Assembly (NCBI GenBank): GCA_025980665.1
Contig: JAICXC010000056.1
Span: 1-33,076 of the forward strand
Origin: Bryobacteraceae bacterium
GTDB lineage: Bacteria > Acidobacteriota > Terriglobia > Bryobacterales > Bryobacteraceae
Reading direction: 5' to 3'
DNA length: 33,076 nt
The translations under genes were made by a program, and so were the position numbers. This document shows positions 15,444 to 24,003 of the stretch, piece after piece. The notes below the pieces were generated by a model. It was given only the letters and a program-made list of their open reading frames with translations. It searched no databases and had not been told where the DNA came from. The number at the start of each line of letters is the position of its first letter. Within the stretch, counting starts at the first letter, position 1.

Positions 15444-16403
15444 ATGAGGCTGCGGCTTATCGTCGCGCTGGCGGCCGGAGTTGTGCTGAGTCTGCCGTTG
15501 ACCCGGCCTTTTCAGGCGTTAGCTCAGGTCATCATCCCCTCGCGAGAAAAGACTGCTTCCAAGGCGCCGGACGACGTCCCCCGATCCGACCTGCGTATCG
15601 ACCGGACGGAAGTGCTGGTGCCGGTGGCAGTGAACGACAACTACAACCGCCCCGTATCCGGCCTCGAAAAAGAGAATTTCCGCGTTTTCGACGACAAGGT
15701 GGAGCAAGTGATTACCAGCTTCTCGATGGAAGATGAGCCGGTAGCCGTGGGATTGGTCTTCGACACCAGCGGCAGCATGAGCGGCACCGAGCGGGAAGAG
15801 CGCATGGCCGCGACCGAGTTTTTCAAGACGGCGAATCCCGAAGACGAGTTCGCACTGGTGGAGTTCGACAGCGCGCCGCGACTGGTTGTGCCAGTTACGC
15901 CCGACCCGAGCAAAGTCACGTATCAGCTCCTGTTCACGCACACCAAGGGCTCGACGGCGCTGCTGGATGCGGTATTCCTGGGACTGCACGAGATTAAGAA
16001 ATCCAGTAAGAAGCGCAAGGCCCTGGTGGTGATCTCCGATGGAGGCGAGAACAATAGCCGGTATACCGCCACGGAAATTAAGAACGTCGTGAAGGAAAGC
16101 GATGTCCTGATCTACTCGATCGGTGTGTTCGCGGATCCACTCTACACAGATGCAGGCGGGGTGCTGAGCAGCATTTCCGAACAGACCGGCGGGCGCATGT
16201 TCCGCAGCCGAGGTAATCGGTTATCGGATATCGCCCAGAAGATCAGCATCGATCTGCGTAACCGGTATCTGCTGGGTTATGTGCCGAGCAATCGGGAGCG
16301 CAACGGGCGTTATCACGTGATAGAAGTAAAGATCGTGCCTCCCAAGGGTCTGCCTCCGGTGAAGGCGCACTGGCGCACGGGATATTACGCACCGACGGAA
16401 TAA
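15444..16403 (+). CDS. Secreted VWA-domain protein, VWFA-related acidobacterial type
   Basis: The 319-residue product has a signal peptide (MRLRLIVALAAGVVLSLPLT, likely cleaved after ALAQ near residue 28). A beta-rich stretch follows (VLVPVAVNDNYNRPVSGLEKENFRVFDD cannot be shown in full but spans 57-84), which is the hallmark opening of this acidobacterial family. The von Willebrand factor A domain then has an intact metal site: DTSGSMS (107-113), a Thr in KGSTALLD, and SDGGENN. The end is RTGYYAP. Family members are secreted adhesion or complex-assembly proteins of unknown ligand. The ATG lies 10 bases after the cytochrome b stop, so cotranscription with the Rieske/cytochrome b pair is likely, but a role in that complex is not shown. 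Confidence 0.88.
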   Translation: MRLRLIVALAAGVVLSLPLTRPFQALAQVIIPSREKTASKAPDDVPRSDLRIDRTEVLVPVAVNDNYNRPVSGLEKENFRVFDDKVEQVITSFSMEDEPVAVGLVFDTSGSMSGTEREERMAATEFFKTANPEDEFALVEFDSAPRLVVPVTPDPSKVTYQLLFTHTKGSTALLDAVFLGLHEIKKSSKKRKALVVISDGGENNSRYTATEIKNVVKESDVLIYSIGVFADPLYTDAGGVLSSISEQTGGRMFRSRGNRLSDIAQKISIDLRNRYLLGYVPSNRERNGRYHVIEVKIVPPKGLPPVKAHWRTGYYAPTE

Positions 16404-16405
16404 CG

Positions 16406-17221
16406 TTACGTGAAGTGGTCGTAGCCGCGGGGCGCAAGCTTTTTCCCCGCGAACGAGACGACACCAGCGGTGCCGCGCAAAATCGTCCCGATCAGCGTGG
16501 TACCCGCAGGCGGCTTTACGCGCGGCGGCAGCGTGAATAGCAACTCGTAGTCCTCGCCGCCATGGAGCGCACGATCGAGGCTCACTCCGCGCACGATCGG
16601 AACGCTCTCCACTTGTGCCGCCACGCGGGATTCCTTGCACAGCCGGTGCAAATCGAGTGCCAGACCGTCGCTGAGGTCAATACACGCGGTGGCTTGGCCC
16701 GAGAGTTTGCGGCCGAGAGCCAGGCGAGGCTCGATGGTCTGACCCCAAGGTTTGCCGAGTGCTCCCGACACATACAGTTGGTCGCCGGGACGGGCGCCCG
16801 AGCGCGTCAGTGCTTTCCCGCGCTTGACCGCGCCGAGGACCATGACGCTGCAATGCACTTTGTCGTCATGCGCCAGATCTCCGCCCATTAGAACGGTCCC
16901 GGTCTTCATCCCAAGATTTAAAAGTCCGCGAAAAAATGACAGAATCCATCGCTCGGACTTTGTACGCGGCACAGCCAAGGCTACCAGGCAACAGCGAGGG
17001 TCCCCGCCCGCCGCCGCAATGTCACTCAGCGGGCGCGCCAGCGCTCGCTCGCCGATCGTTTCCGCGCGCATAGTCTTCTGGAAGTGGACGCCTTCAATGA
17101 GCTGGTCGGTCTTCAGCAGCAGGTCTTCGGTAGCCTTCGGCCGGAAAACCGCGCAGTCGTTGCCGATACCGCTGGCGCCCCTCATTTTGCGAAGGCGATC
17201 CACTAGCGCGAGCTCATTCAT
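16406..17221 (-). CDS. thiL: Thiamine-monophosphate kinase
   Basis: The 271-residue product makes thiamine diphosphate from thiamine monophosphate and ATP. Its motifs are in order: GNDCAVF for the first metal site (usually GDDAAV), TDQLIEGVHF, the DIAAAGG block, MGGDLAHDD, CIDLSDGLALDL and GGEDYELLFTL. It is somewhat shorter than the roughly 320-residue norm but has all blocks. The frame is open 24 codons further upstream, but I choose ATG 17221 because conserved sequence (LVDRL) begins there; this start overlaps the stop of the Hsp70-like gene by 8 bases (ATGAATGA), so the two are coupled. The link between a chaperone-like protein and ThiL is probably one of operon packing. Confidence 0.9.
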   Translation of the reverse strand: MNELALVDRLRKMRGASGIGNDCAVFRPKATEDLLLKTDQLIEGVHFQKTMRAETIGERALARPLSDIAAAGGDPRCCLVALAVPRTKSERWILSFFRGLLNLGMKTGTVLMGGDLAHDDKVHCSVMVLGAVKRGKALTRSGARPGDQLYVSGALGKPWGQTIEPRLALGRKLSGQATACIDLSDGLALDLHRLCKESRVAAQVESVPIVRGVSLDRALHGGEDYELLFTLPPRVKPPAGTTLIGTILRGTAGVVSFAGKKLAPRGYDHFT

Positions 17222-19856
17222 GGAACACGAGACCAGACGGCAAATCCTCGCCGAAGATCCTGCCCATGGCCGCCAGATGATCCTGCGGCTCACGGTCCAG
17301 TTCGAGGTCCGGGAAGGTCCGGCGGACCACGCTCAAGGTGGACGGCTGCAGATCGCGCGTGGCATCGCCCGTATGTCGCGCCAGAGCGGCAATCGCGTCG
17401 CTGGCTTTAGGAACTTTCAGTAATTGCTCAGCCCAGCGCGCGGCGGTCGCGGGCGGCAGCACCTGGTTAATGGGACCGTAGAATAACTTCCGCGCGCCCA
17501 GTCGCGCCAGGCACCAGAGTCCCGTATCCACGAATTCGCCCGAAAGAATGCGCGTCATCAACTCGTCGCCCAACTGCGTCTTGGTCTGGATCGGCAGCAG
17601 CTCCAGGCTGGCAGCGGCGCGCCACATCTCGCGCAGCAGGCTCGCATTCACGCGCGGACGCTTGGACCCGCGCGGCAGCAAAACTGGGGACAGGCGCTGA
17701 AAGACGTCGGTCTGCTGATTCTTGTTCAAACCGCCCGCAACGCGGCCCCAAAAGATCCACCATTCGATCTCGTTCTGGATTTGATTCGGGAATTGCAGAC
17801 CGGAGGCGTACACGCGTCGAGCTTGCTCGATGCGGAAATCGTCGCCCGGGAATCCGAACCCCGGCCGCAGGCAGAAGCCGCAAAGATTCAACCAGCGAAG
17901 CTCGTGGGCCGCACTCTTAGAACGGCCATCGACTAGTTCCAACATACGGTCGGCCAGGGTGCGGATCGCCGACACGGGCCAGGAATTGCGGCCTAGTCCA
18001 AGCGTCTGCTCCAGGCGCGCCGGCAACTGCTCCGGCGGCATTTCAGGCTCGTTGATATAAACCGCCTTCGGCGCAAATGCTTGTGGGATGAGAACCTCGG
18101 CGCAACGTAGCGCCTCTTCGCTGATCACTGCCGCGGGCTTCTGCAAACCTTGGGCCGCAGCCGCTTTGCGCAGCTCGAATTGCAGCCGCCAGCGGTGTTC
18201 CGAGGTCTTCGACTCGGCCCAGATTTCCAGCGTACCCACCTCGGTAAGTTTCGCTCCGAGCTTGATCGGGACGAGCCGCTCGCCTGCTTTGCCGAATCGC
18301 AGGACTGCGTGCAGGGGGGCATGCAGGTGCAGTTCGCTCTGCTCCTCTGGAGAAAACGTGATCACATCGCCCGCGCGATCTTCCGTCCGCGTTCGCGAGC
18401 TGTACAGCCGGAACGCCACTGGCTTGTTCGCGACCAGTTGCAGATTGCCAGGGTCGAGCTCGATAGAAGATCCATCTTCGGTGCCCCGTGGCGCCAGGCA
18501 CATGGCTCGAAGAGCGTCGCCATCACTTCCCGCCAGACCGATAAAGTATGCACGCGGAAGGCCGCCGCGAACCAGCAGTCCGGCGCCCGTCGAGCGGACG
18601 TAAGAATAATACGCAGCGCCGACTGCTACGGCCAGATCCAGATCGCGATTCTCGAAGATCACGGGCCGGTGGCCATACCAGTGCTCCATCACGTCCGCGA
18701 CGCGCTGGCGCAGGACTTCGGGAATGAAGAAGCCACCGTTGAACAGAATCGCGTCGGGGCGGATGTTGCCGGCGCTTTCGAGAAATGCCGCCAGATGACG
18801 GGTCACGGCTGGATCGGCGACCAGAGGCAGGCCCACTTCGCGATACGGGCTGGATGCGTCCTCCTGCGGTTTATCGGTCAGCTCACAGACCGGCAGAAAT
18901 CCGTCCAAAGCCAGCTCCAGAACTTCTTCCCGCAGGATATCAGTCTTGAGCGTGCCACCAACCAGGGACGATCCGCCGCCTAGCACCGTGATTTCCACGC
19001 TCTTGAGATTTGGATCCGAGAGAAGCTTCTCCTTAGCCGCGGCGCACTGCCGGCGGAGGGCGGTACGCTGGCGGATGGACAACTGCTTGCCGAGCTTCGA
19101 TTCCACCAGCCAGGCCAGCGTCAGATCCAGGTTGTCGCCGCCCAGCAGGAGGTGTTTGCCGACGGCAGTGCGGGTGAAATCGACGCGATCTCCTTCGCGG
19201 GTGACGCGGATCAGCGTGAAATCGCTGGTGCCTCCGCCGACGTCGCACACCAGGACATTTTGTCCGTCAAAAAGACTCTTCTGGGAGCGCGCAAGATCGT
19301 TGGCGATCCAGGAATAGAATGCCGCTGCCGGTTCTTCCAGCAGCGTGAGCTTGTCGATTCCCGCTTCGCGGGCGGCCATCACTGTAAGCTCGCGGGCTTC
19401 TTCGTCGAAACTGGCAGGCACGGTGAGAACGACTGGATGCTCGCCCACCGGCGATCCTTGAGCAGCGGCCCAGGCTTCCGCCAGATGCTTCAAAATGCGT
19501 GTGGAAGCCTCCACCGGCGACAGCAGGCGGCCGGCCTCCTGCGCGTCCCATGGCAGGATCTTCGCCGTTCGATCGATCTCTGAGTTAGACAGCCAACTCT
19601 TCGCGGAGTGGACCGTTTGCGTGGGAACGAGCGCGCCTTGTTCGCGAGCATACACACCGGTAAATTGCTGGTCCGACCCGGGCCCCGCTATGTATAAAAA
19701 CGATGGCAGCGTGCGGCGCGATTCGATTCGCCCCTGCGCGACGTACTGCGGGATATCAAGTACCTGAATCGCGGGCGCGTCTTCAGACGCTGCTTGTGCA
19801 GGGTCGATGAACGCGAGCGCCGAGTTGGTGGTGCCCAGATCGATTCCGATGTTCAT
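17214..19856 (-). CDS. Large Hsp70-like protein with DUF3731-type C-terminal region
   Basis: The 880-residue product starts with an actin-fold ATPase of the Hsp70 type. Phosphate-1 is GIDLGTTNSA (4-13), phosphate-2 is CDVGGGTSD (204-212) and the adenosine motif is FNGGFFIPEVL (372-382). LEEPAAAFY (173-181) matches the DnaK connector region. After about residue 400 the usual substrate-binding domain and lid are replaced by a beta-rich part and then a helical region (about 590-880: WPVSAIRTLADRMLEL, WLNLCGFCLRPGFGFPGDD, EIEWWIFWGRVAGGL) that I recognise as the DUF3731 type. The neighbour 14 bases upstream is a DUF2760 protein, a recurring partner. ATPase motifs look intact, so it should cycle ATP, but the client is unknown. 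Confidence 0.87.
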   Translation of the reverse strand: MNIGIDLGTTNSALAFIDPAQAASEDAPAIQVLDIPQYVAQGRIESRRTLPSFLYIAGPGSDQQFTGVYAREQGALVPTQTVHSAKSWLSNSEIDRTAKILPWDAQEAGRLLSPVEASTRILKHLAEAWAAAQGSPVGEHPVVLTVPASFDEEARELTVMAAREAGIDKLTLLEEPAAAFYSWIANDLARSQKSLFDGQNVLVCDVGGGTSDFTLIRVTREGDRVDFTRTAVGKHLLLGGDNLDLTLAWLVESKLGKQLSIRQRTALRRQCAAAKEKLLSDPNLKSVEITVLGGGSSLVGGTLKTDILREEVLELALDGFLPVCELTDKPQEDASSPYREVGLPLVADPAVTRHLAAFLESAGNIRPDAILFNGGFFIPEVLRQRVADVMEHWYGHRPVIFENRDLDLAVAVGAAYYSYVRSTGAGLLVRGGLPRAYFIGLAGSDGDALRAMCLAPRGTEDGSSIELDPGNLQLVANKPVAFRLYSSRTRTEDRAGDVITFSPEEQSELHLHAPLHAVLRFGKAGERLVPIKLGAKLTEVGTLEIWAESKTSEHRWRLQFELRKAAAAQGLQKPAAVISEEALRCAEVLIPQAFAPKAVYINEPEMPPEQLPARLEQTLGLGRNSWPVSAIRTLADRMLELVDGRSKSAAHELRWLNLCGFCLRPGFGFPGDDFRIEQARRVYASGLQFPNQIQNEIEWWIFWGRVAGGLNKNQQTDVFQRLSPVLLPRGSKRPRVNASLLREMWRAAASLELLPIQTKTQLGDELMTRILSGEFVDTGLWCLARLGARKLFYGPINQVLPPATAARWAEQLLKVPKASDAIAALARHTGDATRDLQPSTLSVVRRTFPDLELDREPQDHLAAMGRIFGEDLPSGLVFHE

Positions 19857-19870
19857 GGATTGGATGGAGA

Positions 19871-20383
19871 CTATTCGATCTCGATCTCAGCGGGCGCGAG
19901 AACGTCATTGGGTCCGGTGGGAGGGAGATCCACTTTTTCCGCCTTCCAGCCTTTGTGTCGCAATACACCGCCGGAGGCCGTTCCGCTAGGCGGCACCTTG
20001 CCGATGAACTTGAGCGCGGCTTTCTCCACACCCTCGGTTTTCGTGAAGGTGCCTTCGACACCGTCAATCACCGGTTGGAGGCGCATGTAGCGATCCAGCG
20101 CCAAGCGAGACTGCGCGTGCACGTCACGGACCGCCGCGCCGATCTGGTCGTCGGCGTAAGGACCGATGTCTTCCATCAAAAAATCCACCAGACGGGCCTC
20201 GCGTTGCAGGATCCCCAGGATCTGCACAGCTCCGGCGGAGGGTCCCGCCTGCGGTTTAGGCGGCGGTGGCGCTTTCACCGGCATGGCTTTCGAGTATCCG
20301 AAGGCCTGAGCAATGTCGGACGGCAGCGAGCCGCCGAACAAGATGGAGAAGAAAGCGCGAAACGCGTAGGAAATGCGGCTCAT
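19871..20383 (-). CDS. DUF2760 domain protein, partner of the Hsp70-like protein
   Basis: The 170-residue product has a short hydrophobic N-terminus (ISYAFRAFFSILFGG, residues 4-18), then a proline-rich linker (VKAPPPPKPQAG), then the DUF2760 domain: LQREARLVDFLMEDIGPYAD, QIGAAVRDVHAQ, a VEGTFTK block, GVLRHKGWKAEKVDLPP and the end LAPAEIEIE. Function is unknown. It sits directly upstream of the Hsp70-like gene, which is a known recurring arrangement, and may be its cofactor or client adaptor. The open frame extends to 20698, far into the divergent ntrY gene; I choose ATG 20383 because the homologous region starts there. The short hydrophobic segment could anchor it to the membrane. Confidence 0.85.
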   Translation of the reverse strand: MSRISYAFRAFFSILFGGSLPSDIAQAFGYSKAMPVKAPPPPKPQAGPSAGAVQILGILQREARLVDFLMEDIGPYADDQIGAAVRDVHAQSRLALDRYMRLQPVIDGVEGTFTKTEGVEKAALKFIGKVPPSGTASGGVLRHKGWKAEKVDLPPTGPNDVLAPAEIEIE

Positions 20384-20440
20384 ATCTTTGTCGAGTGCAG
20401 AGAACTCCAGGATACACCGACGCTTCTTGGACACCCGCCC

Positions 20441-20446
20441 TATAAT
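20441..20446 (+). promoter_or_regulatory. Consensus -10 box (TATAAT) of ntrY
   Basis: TATAAT ends 10 bases before ATG 20457, leaving a leader of about 4 bases and no ribosome site. A TTGGAC at 20427-20432 is too close to serve as its -35. The same region would hold the divergent promoter of the DUF2760 gene. Confidence 0.45.
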
Positions 20447-20456
20447 TGATATACCG

Positions 20457-22502
20457 ATGCGCAAACGGCATCTTTTCGCCGCGGGCCTAGTGATTCTGGC
20501 CATTTTGATCACGCTGGTGGTGTGGCAGGTTTCCTTCACGTTCGGCGAGTTCGGCCCCACCAACGCAGCCGAGACCTTCCTCTTCTGGGCCGTTTCCACG
20601 CTAATTTTTTTGCTCACGGTGACGCTTGGCTTCAGGCTGTTCCGCGAGACCGTCAAACTGTACCTGGAGCGGCAGCGCAACCAAGAAGGCTCGCGCATCC
20701 GGTCGAAGCTGGTATTCGGCGCGCTGGCGCTGAGCTTGCTTCCGGTAGTGTTTCTGTTTGTGTTCAGTTACGCGGTTTTGAATCGAAATCTCGACAAATG
20801 GTTCAGCGCGCCGGGGGAGGGCATGAACATCCAGTTGCGGGATGCCGCGGTGGGGCTGGGTGAAGAGGTGCAATCGCGAGCAGATGCGCTGGCGCATTGG
20901 CTGGCCGCACTACCGGCGGTCCAGAACGGAACCGCAGACTTCGCCAAACTGTGCCGCGAGAACCGGATCGAGGAATTGCGGATCGATACGCCTCAGGGGA
21001 ATCGCGTCCTGTGCGCTTCGAGCGCGGGTGCTCCGCTCTTCACATCTCACGATCAGATTAGCGCTGAAGAAACGCTGGTGGTTCGCGTGCGCCCGCATGT
21101 CGACATCGTGGAGAAGCAACAGCAGATCCAGGCGTATGTGGGCAAGTACAACCAACTGTCCGCCGACCGCCGTTCGCTGCGCTATCTATACCTTTTGTTC
21201 CAGGTCTTAATTGCGTTGTTCATCCTCTTCGTTGCGACCTGGATCGCGCTGATACTGGCCAAACAAATCAGCGTGCCTATTTCGGCGCTGCTGGACGCGG
21301 CCAGCCAGGTGCGGAAAGGCAACCTGGGCCATCGCGTGAACGTACCCGCCAACGACGAAATGGCATCGCTGGTGCGCGGATTCAATGAGATGATCGACGG
21401 CCTGCAGGTCAACAGCCGCGAGTTGGAGAGCCGTCGCCGCTTTACCGAAGCCATTCTCGAAAGCATTCCCACAGGCGTGATCTCGCTGACATCCGGCGGC
21501 CGCATCCAGCGTGTGAATCGCGCGCTGCGCGGCCTGTTCCCCGCCGATCAGGTGGAGCGCGCCGCTACTCTCGGGGATCTGTTTCCACCCGAGCATGCAG
21601 CTGAGCTTCGCTACTTGATGAAACGCGCTCGCCGCATTGGACTGGCCGCAAGCCAGTTGGATGTCGAGCGGCCCGGCCAGGTTCTGCATCTGGCTTTGAC
21701 AGTCTCCGCGTTGCCGGCGCACGAGCCGGATGCGCCCGGCTACGTCGTAGTCCTGGAAGATACCAGTGAAATGCTGCGCGCCCAAAAAGCCGAGGCATGG
21801 CATGAAGTAGCCCGGAGGATCGCGCACGAGCTGAAGAATCCGCTCACTCCGATCGCACTGTCGGCCGAGAGGATCGCGCGCCAGTTGGATCGGGGCGCTT
21901 CCACGGCGGAGTCCCATCGGATCCTGAGGGAGTGCGCAGCAACTATTTCTCGCGAAGTGGAATCGGTCAAAACTTTGGCCGACGAATTTTCTCAATTCTC
22001 GCGATTCCCGAAGGCCCAAATGGTTCCTTGCGATTTGAACGCGGTGGTTCGCAACGGCCTGGATATCTTCGACGGCCGGCTGGATGGGATCGACGTGCGC
22101 GCGGATCTGGCGCCCGACCTGCCCCGGGTCAATTTGGACCCCGACCAGTTCAAACGCGTGGTGGTCAACCTGGTGGACAATGCGGCCGAAGCGATGCGCG
22201 ATGCTATGGTCCGGCGGTTGATGGTGATCACGCGCGCGACTTCCGCGGATTCGGTGGAGCTGCTCATCGCCGACACAGGTTGCGGAATCTCCGCCGGGGA
22301 CAAGGAAAAACTCTTCTTGCCGTATTTTTCAACCAAAGGCCGGGGCACGGGGCTGGGATTGGCCATTGTCAGCCATATCTTGAGCGAGCATGGCGGGCGT
22401 ATTCGCGTGGAAGATAACCGGCCGGCGGGGACTCGTTTTTTCGTTGAAGTGCCGGTGGGCACCCTTGACCCGATTCCGGCGGAGGCTGAGGTCCGCGCGT
22501 GA
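20457..22502 (+). CDS. ntrY: NtrY-type sensor histidine kinase
   Basis: The 681-residue product has four predicted membrane helices (about 7-24, 42-60, 86-108 and 245-268) with a periplasmic domain between the last two (110-244). A HAMP domain follows (269-320, ISVPISALLDAASQVRKGNL), then PAS (about 330-440), HisKA with the phospho-acceptor His457 in RIAHELKNPLTPIALSAERI, and HATPase_c with NLVDNAAEAM (571-580), DTGCGIS (606-612) and GRGTGLGLAIV (628-638). The layout matches NtrY, which works with NtrX in nitrogen or redox control. The frame is open from 20373, but a TATAAT box at 20441 lies inside that extension, so ATG 20457 is preferred. Its stop overlaps the ntrX start (GTGA). The sensed signal is unknown. 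Confidence 0.88.
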   Translation: MRKRHLFAAGLVILAILITLVVWQVSFTFGEFGPTNAAETFLFWAVSTLIFLLTVTLGFRLFRETVKLYLERQRNQEGSRIRSKLVFGALALSLLPVVFLFVFSYAVLNRNLDKWFSAPGEGMNIQLRDAAVGLGEEVQSRADALAHWLAALPAVQNGTADFAKLCRENRIEELRIDTPQGNRVLCASSAGAPLFTSHDQISAEETLVVRVRPHVDIVEKQQQIQAYVGKYNQLSADRRSLRYLYLLFQVLIALFILFVATWIALILAKQISVPISALLDAASQVRKGNLGHRVNVPANDEMASLVRGFNEMIDGLQVNSRELESRRRFTEAILESIPTGVISLTSGGRIQRVNRALRGLFPADQVERAATLGDLFPPEHAAELRYLMKRARRIGLAASQLDVERPGQVLHLALTVSALPAHEPDAPGYVVVLEDTSEMLRAQKAEAWHEVARRIAHELKNPLTPIALSAERIARQLDRGASTAESHRILRECAATISREVESVKTLADEFSQFSRFPKAQMVPCDLNAVVRNGLDIFDGRLDGIDVRADLAPDLPRVNLDPDQFKRVVVNLVDNAAEAMRDAMVRRLMVITRATSADSVELLIADTGCGISAGDKEKLFLPYFSTKGRGTGLGLAIVSHILSEHGGRIRVEDNRPAGTRFFVEVPVGTLDPIPAEAEVRA

Positions 22503-23863
22503 AGAACACGCGGGTACTGATTGTAGACGACGAACCGGGAATTAGGGCCTCCCTGCGCGGCGTTCTGGAAGACGAAGGCTGCACCTGTGAAGCCGTAGAA
22601 AGCGGGGAACAGTGCATCGAGGAATTGCAGCGGCACGCCTACGACGTGGTTCTGCTGGACGTGTGGCTTCCCGCAATGGACGGCTTGGAGACGCTCGCGC
22701 GGATTCAGGAAATTCCCTTCGTGGACCGTCCTGAGGTAGTGGTGATTTCCGGGCACGGCACCATCGAGACCGCCGTCAAGGCGACCAAACTGGGGGCCTT
22801 CGATTTCCTCGAAAAGCCGCTGACCATCGAGAAGGTGATGGTGGTGCTCCACAATGCCGTGCAGCAGCGGCGGCTGGAGCTGGAACTCAGGAGGCTGAAG
22901 GAGGGTGGAGACCACGACCCTCGCATCATCGGCGAAAGCGTGCCGATGAAGGCGCTGCGCCAGCAACTGACGTTGATGGCCGCCACCAACGGCCGCGTCC
23001 TGATTTTCGGCGAGAGCGGAACGGGCAAGGAGCTCATTGCCCATGCGATCCATGCCGCCAGTTCCCGCGCAGGCGAGCCGTTCGTCGAAGTGAACTGCGC
23101 GGCGATTCCCGAAGAAATGATCGAGAGCGAGCTATTCGGCCACCGCAAAGGCGCTTTTGCCGGCGCCGCAGAAGATAAGACCGGCAAGCTAGAAAAAGCG
23201 CACGGTGGGACGCTGTTCCTGGATGAGGTCGGGGACATGTCTCTGAAGACTCAAGCCAAGGTTCTGCGGGCCCTGGAAGAGCAGCGCTTCGAGCCGGTGG
23301 GCGCGGCTGACTCGGTTCAGGTCGACGCGCGCGTAGTAGCGTCGACGAACAAGAATCTGGAAGAAGAGATCGAGCGCGGAAATTTCCGCGAGGATTTGTT
23401 CTATCGCCTGAATGTGATCCCTTTTCATGTGCCCCCGCTGCGCGAACGGATCGAGGACGTTCCGCTGCTGGCGGATCACTTTCTGCGCGAGTTCACCACG
23501 GCCTATGGCCGCAAGCCCAAGGACCTGACGGACGAAGCGCTGCGCGTGCTCGAAGAGTATCCCTGGCCGGGCAATGTGCGCGAATTGCGTAATTTGATGG
23601 AGCGGATCGTCATCATGAATCCGCAGCCGCGCATTGACGCGCGTCATATTCCTCTCGATCGTGCCCGCCGCGCGGTCTTCTACAAACCCGTGGAGCGTTT
23701 CGGGAGTTTGCAGGAAGTGCGGGAAGCAGCAGAACGCGATTACATCCTCAAAAAGCTGGAAGAGGCCAAGGGCAATGTCACGCGCGCGGCGGAAATGTTA
23801 GGGCTCGAACGCAGTCATCTATACAGGAAAATGAAGGCGTTAGGCATCGCGGCGCGTGAATAA
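22499..23863 (+). CDS. ntrX: NtrX-type response regulator with AAA+ domain
   Basis: The 454-residue product has a receiver domain (VLIVDDEP, phospho-acceptor Asp54 in VLLDVWLP, Lys in FLEKPLT), a sigma-54-type AAA+ domain (Walker A GESGTGKE at 171-178, Walker B TLFLDE at 238-243, FREDLFYRLNVIPFHVPPLRER) and a Fis-type helix-turn-helix (GNVTRAAEMLGLERSHLYRKMK, 425-446 in part). The sigma-54 contact loop reads GAFAGA (218-223) instead of GAFTGA, losing the Thr that contacts sigma-54. It may therefore repress or act at other promoters, as proposed for some NtrX proteins. Start is GTG 22499, overlapping ntrY by four bases. Nitrogen genes amt, glnA and glnE lie downstream in the window and are possible targets. 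Confidence 0.9.
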   Translation: MKNTRVLIVDDEPGIRASLRGVLEDEGCTCEAVESGEQCIEELQRHAYDVVLLDVWLPAMDGLETLARIQEIPFVDRPEVVVISGHGTIETAVKATKLGAFDFLEKPLTIEKVMVVLHNAVQQRRLELELRRLKEGGDHDPRIIGESVPMKALRQQLTLMAATNGRVLIFGESGTGKELIAHAIHAASSRAGEPFVEVNCAAIPEEMIESELFGHRKGAFAGAAEDKTGKLEKAHGGTLFLDEVGDMSLKTQAKVLRALEEQRFEPVGAADSVQVDARVVASTNKNLEEEIERGNFREDLFYRLNVIPFHVPPLRERIEDVPLLADHFLREFTTAYGRKPKDLTDEALRVLEEYPWPGNVRELRNLMERIVIMNPQPRIDARHIPLDRARRAVFYKPVERFGSLQEVREAAERDYILKKLEEAKGNVTRAAEMLGLERSHLYRKMKALGIAARE

Positions 23864-23952
23864 AAGTTCCTGGCCAAGTTCGGCCTCAGGTGGTGGAAAT
23901 CAGCCACCGGTTCGACTGGGGACTCTCCTCTAACCCCCAAAATTTCTTGCAC

Positions 23953-23981
23953 ATGCGATTTGGCAAACCAAATGCATTTTT
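23953..23981 (+). terminator. Hairpin with T run between ntrX and the next gene
   Basis: ATGC-g-ATTTGG (23953-23963) pairs with CCAAATGCAT (23968-23977) around a CAAA loop, with one bulged G, and five Ts follow (23977-23981). This is the form of a weak intrinsic terminator for the ntrYX transcript. It could instead be an inverted-repeat operator for the gene at 24004. Confidence 0.4.
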
Positions 23982-24003
23982 CGTGTGGCAGGAGGACCCG
24001 ATC

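Noticed and set aside
21992..23053. 353-residue minus-strand open frame
   Set aside because: It is antisense to the ntrY-ntrX junction, where both real genes have unbroken domain motifs.
23879..23930. GGTGG...CCACC hairpin after ntrX
   Set aside because: The stem is only five pairs and no T run follows; the hairpin at 23953 is a better terminator.
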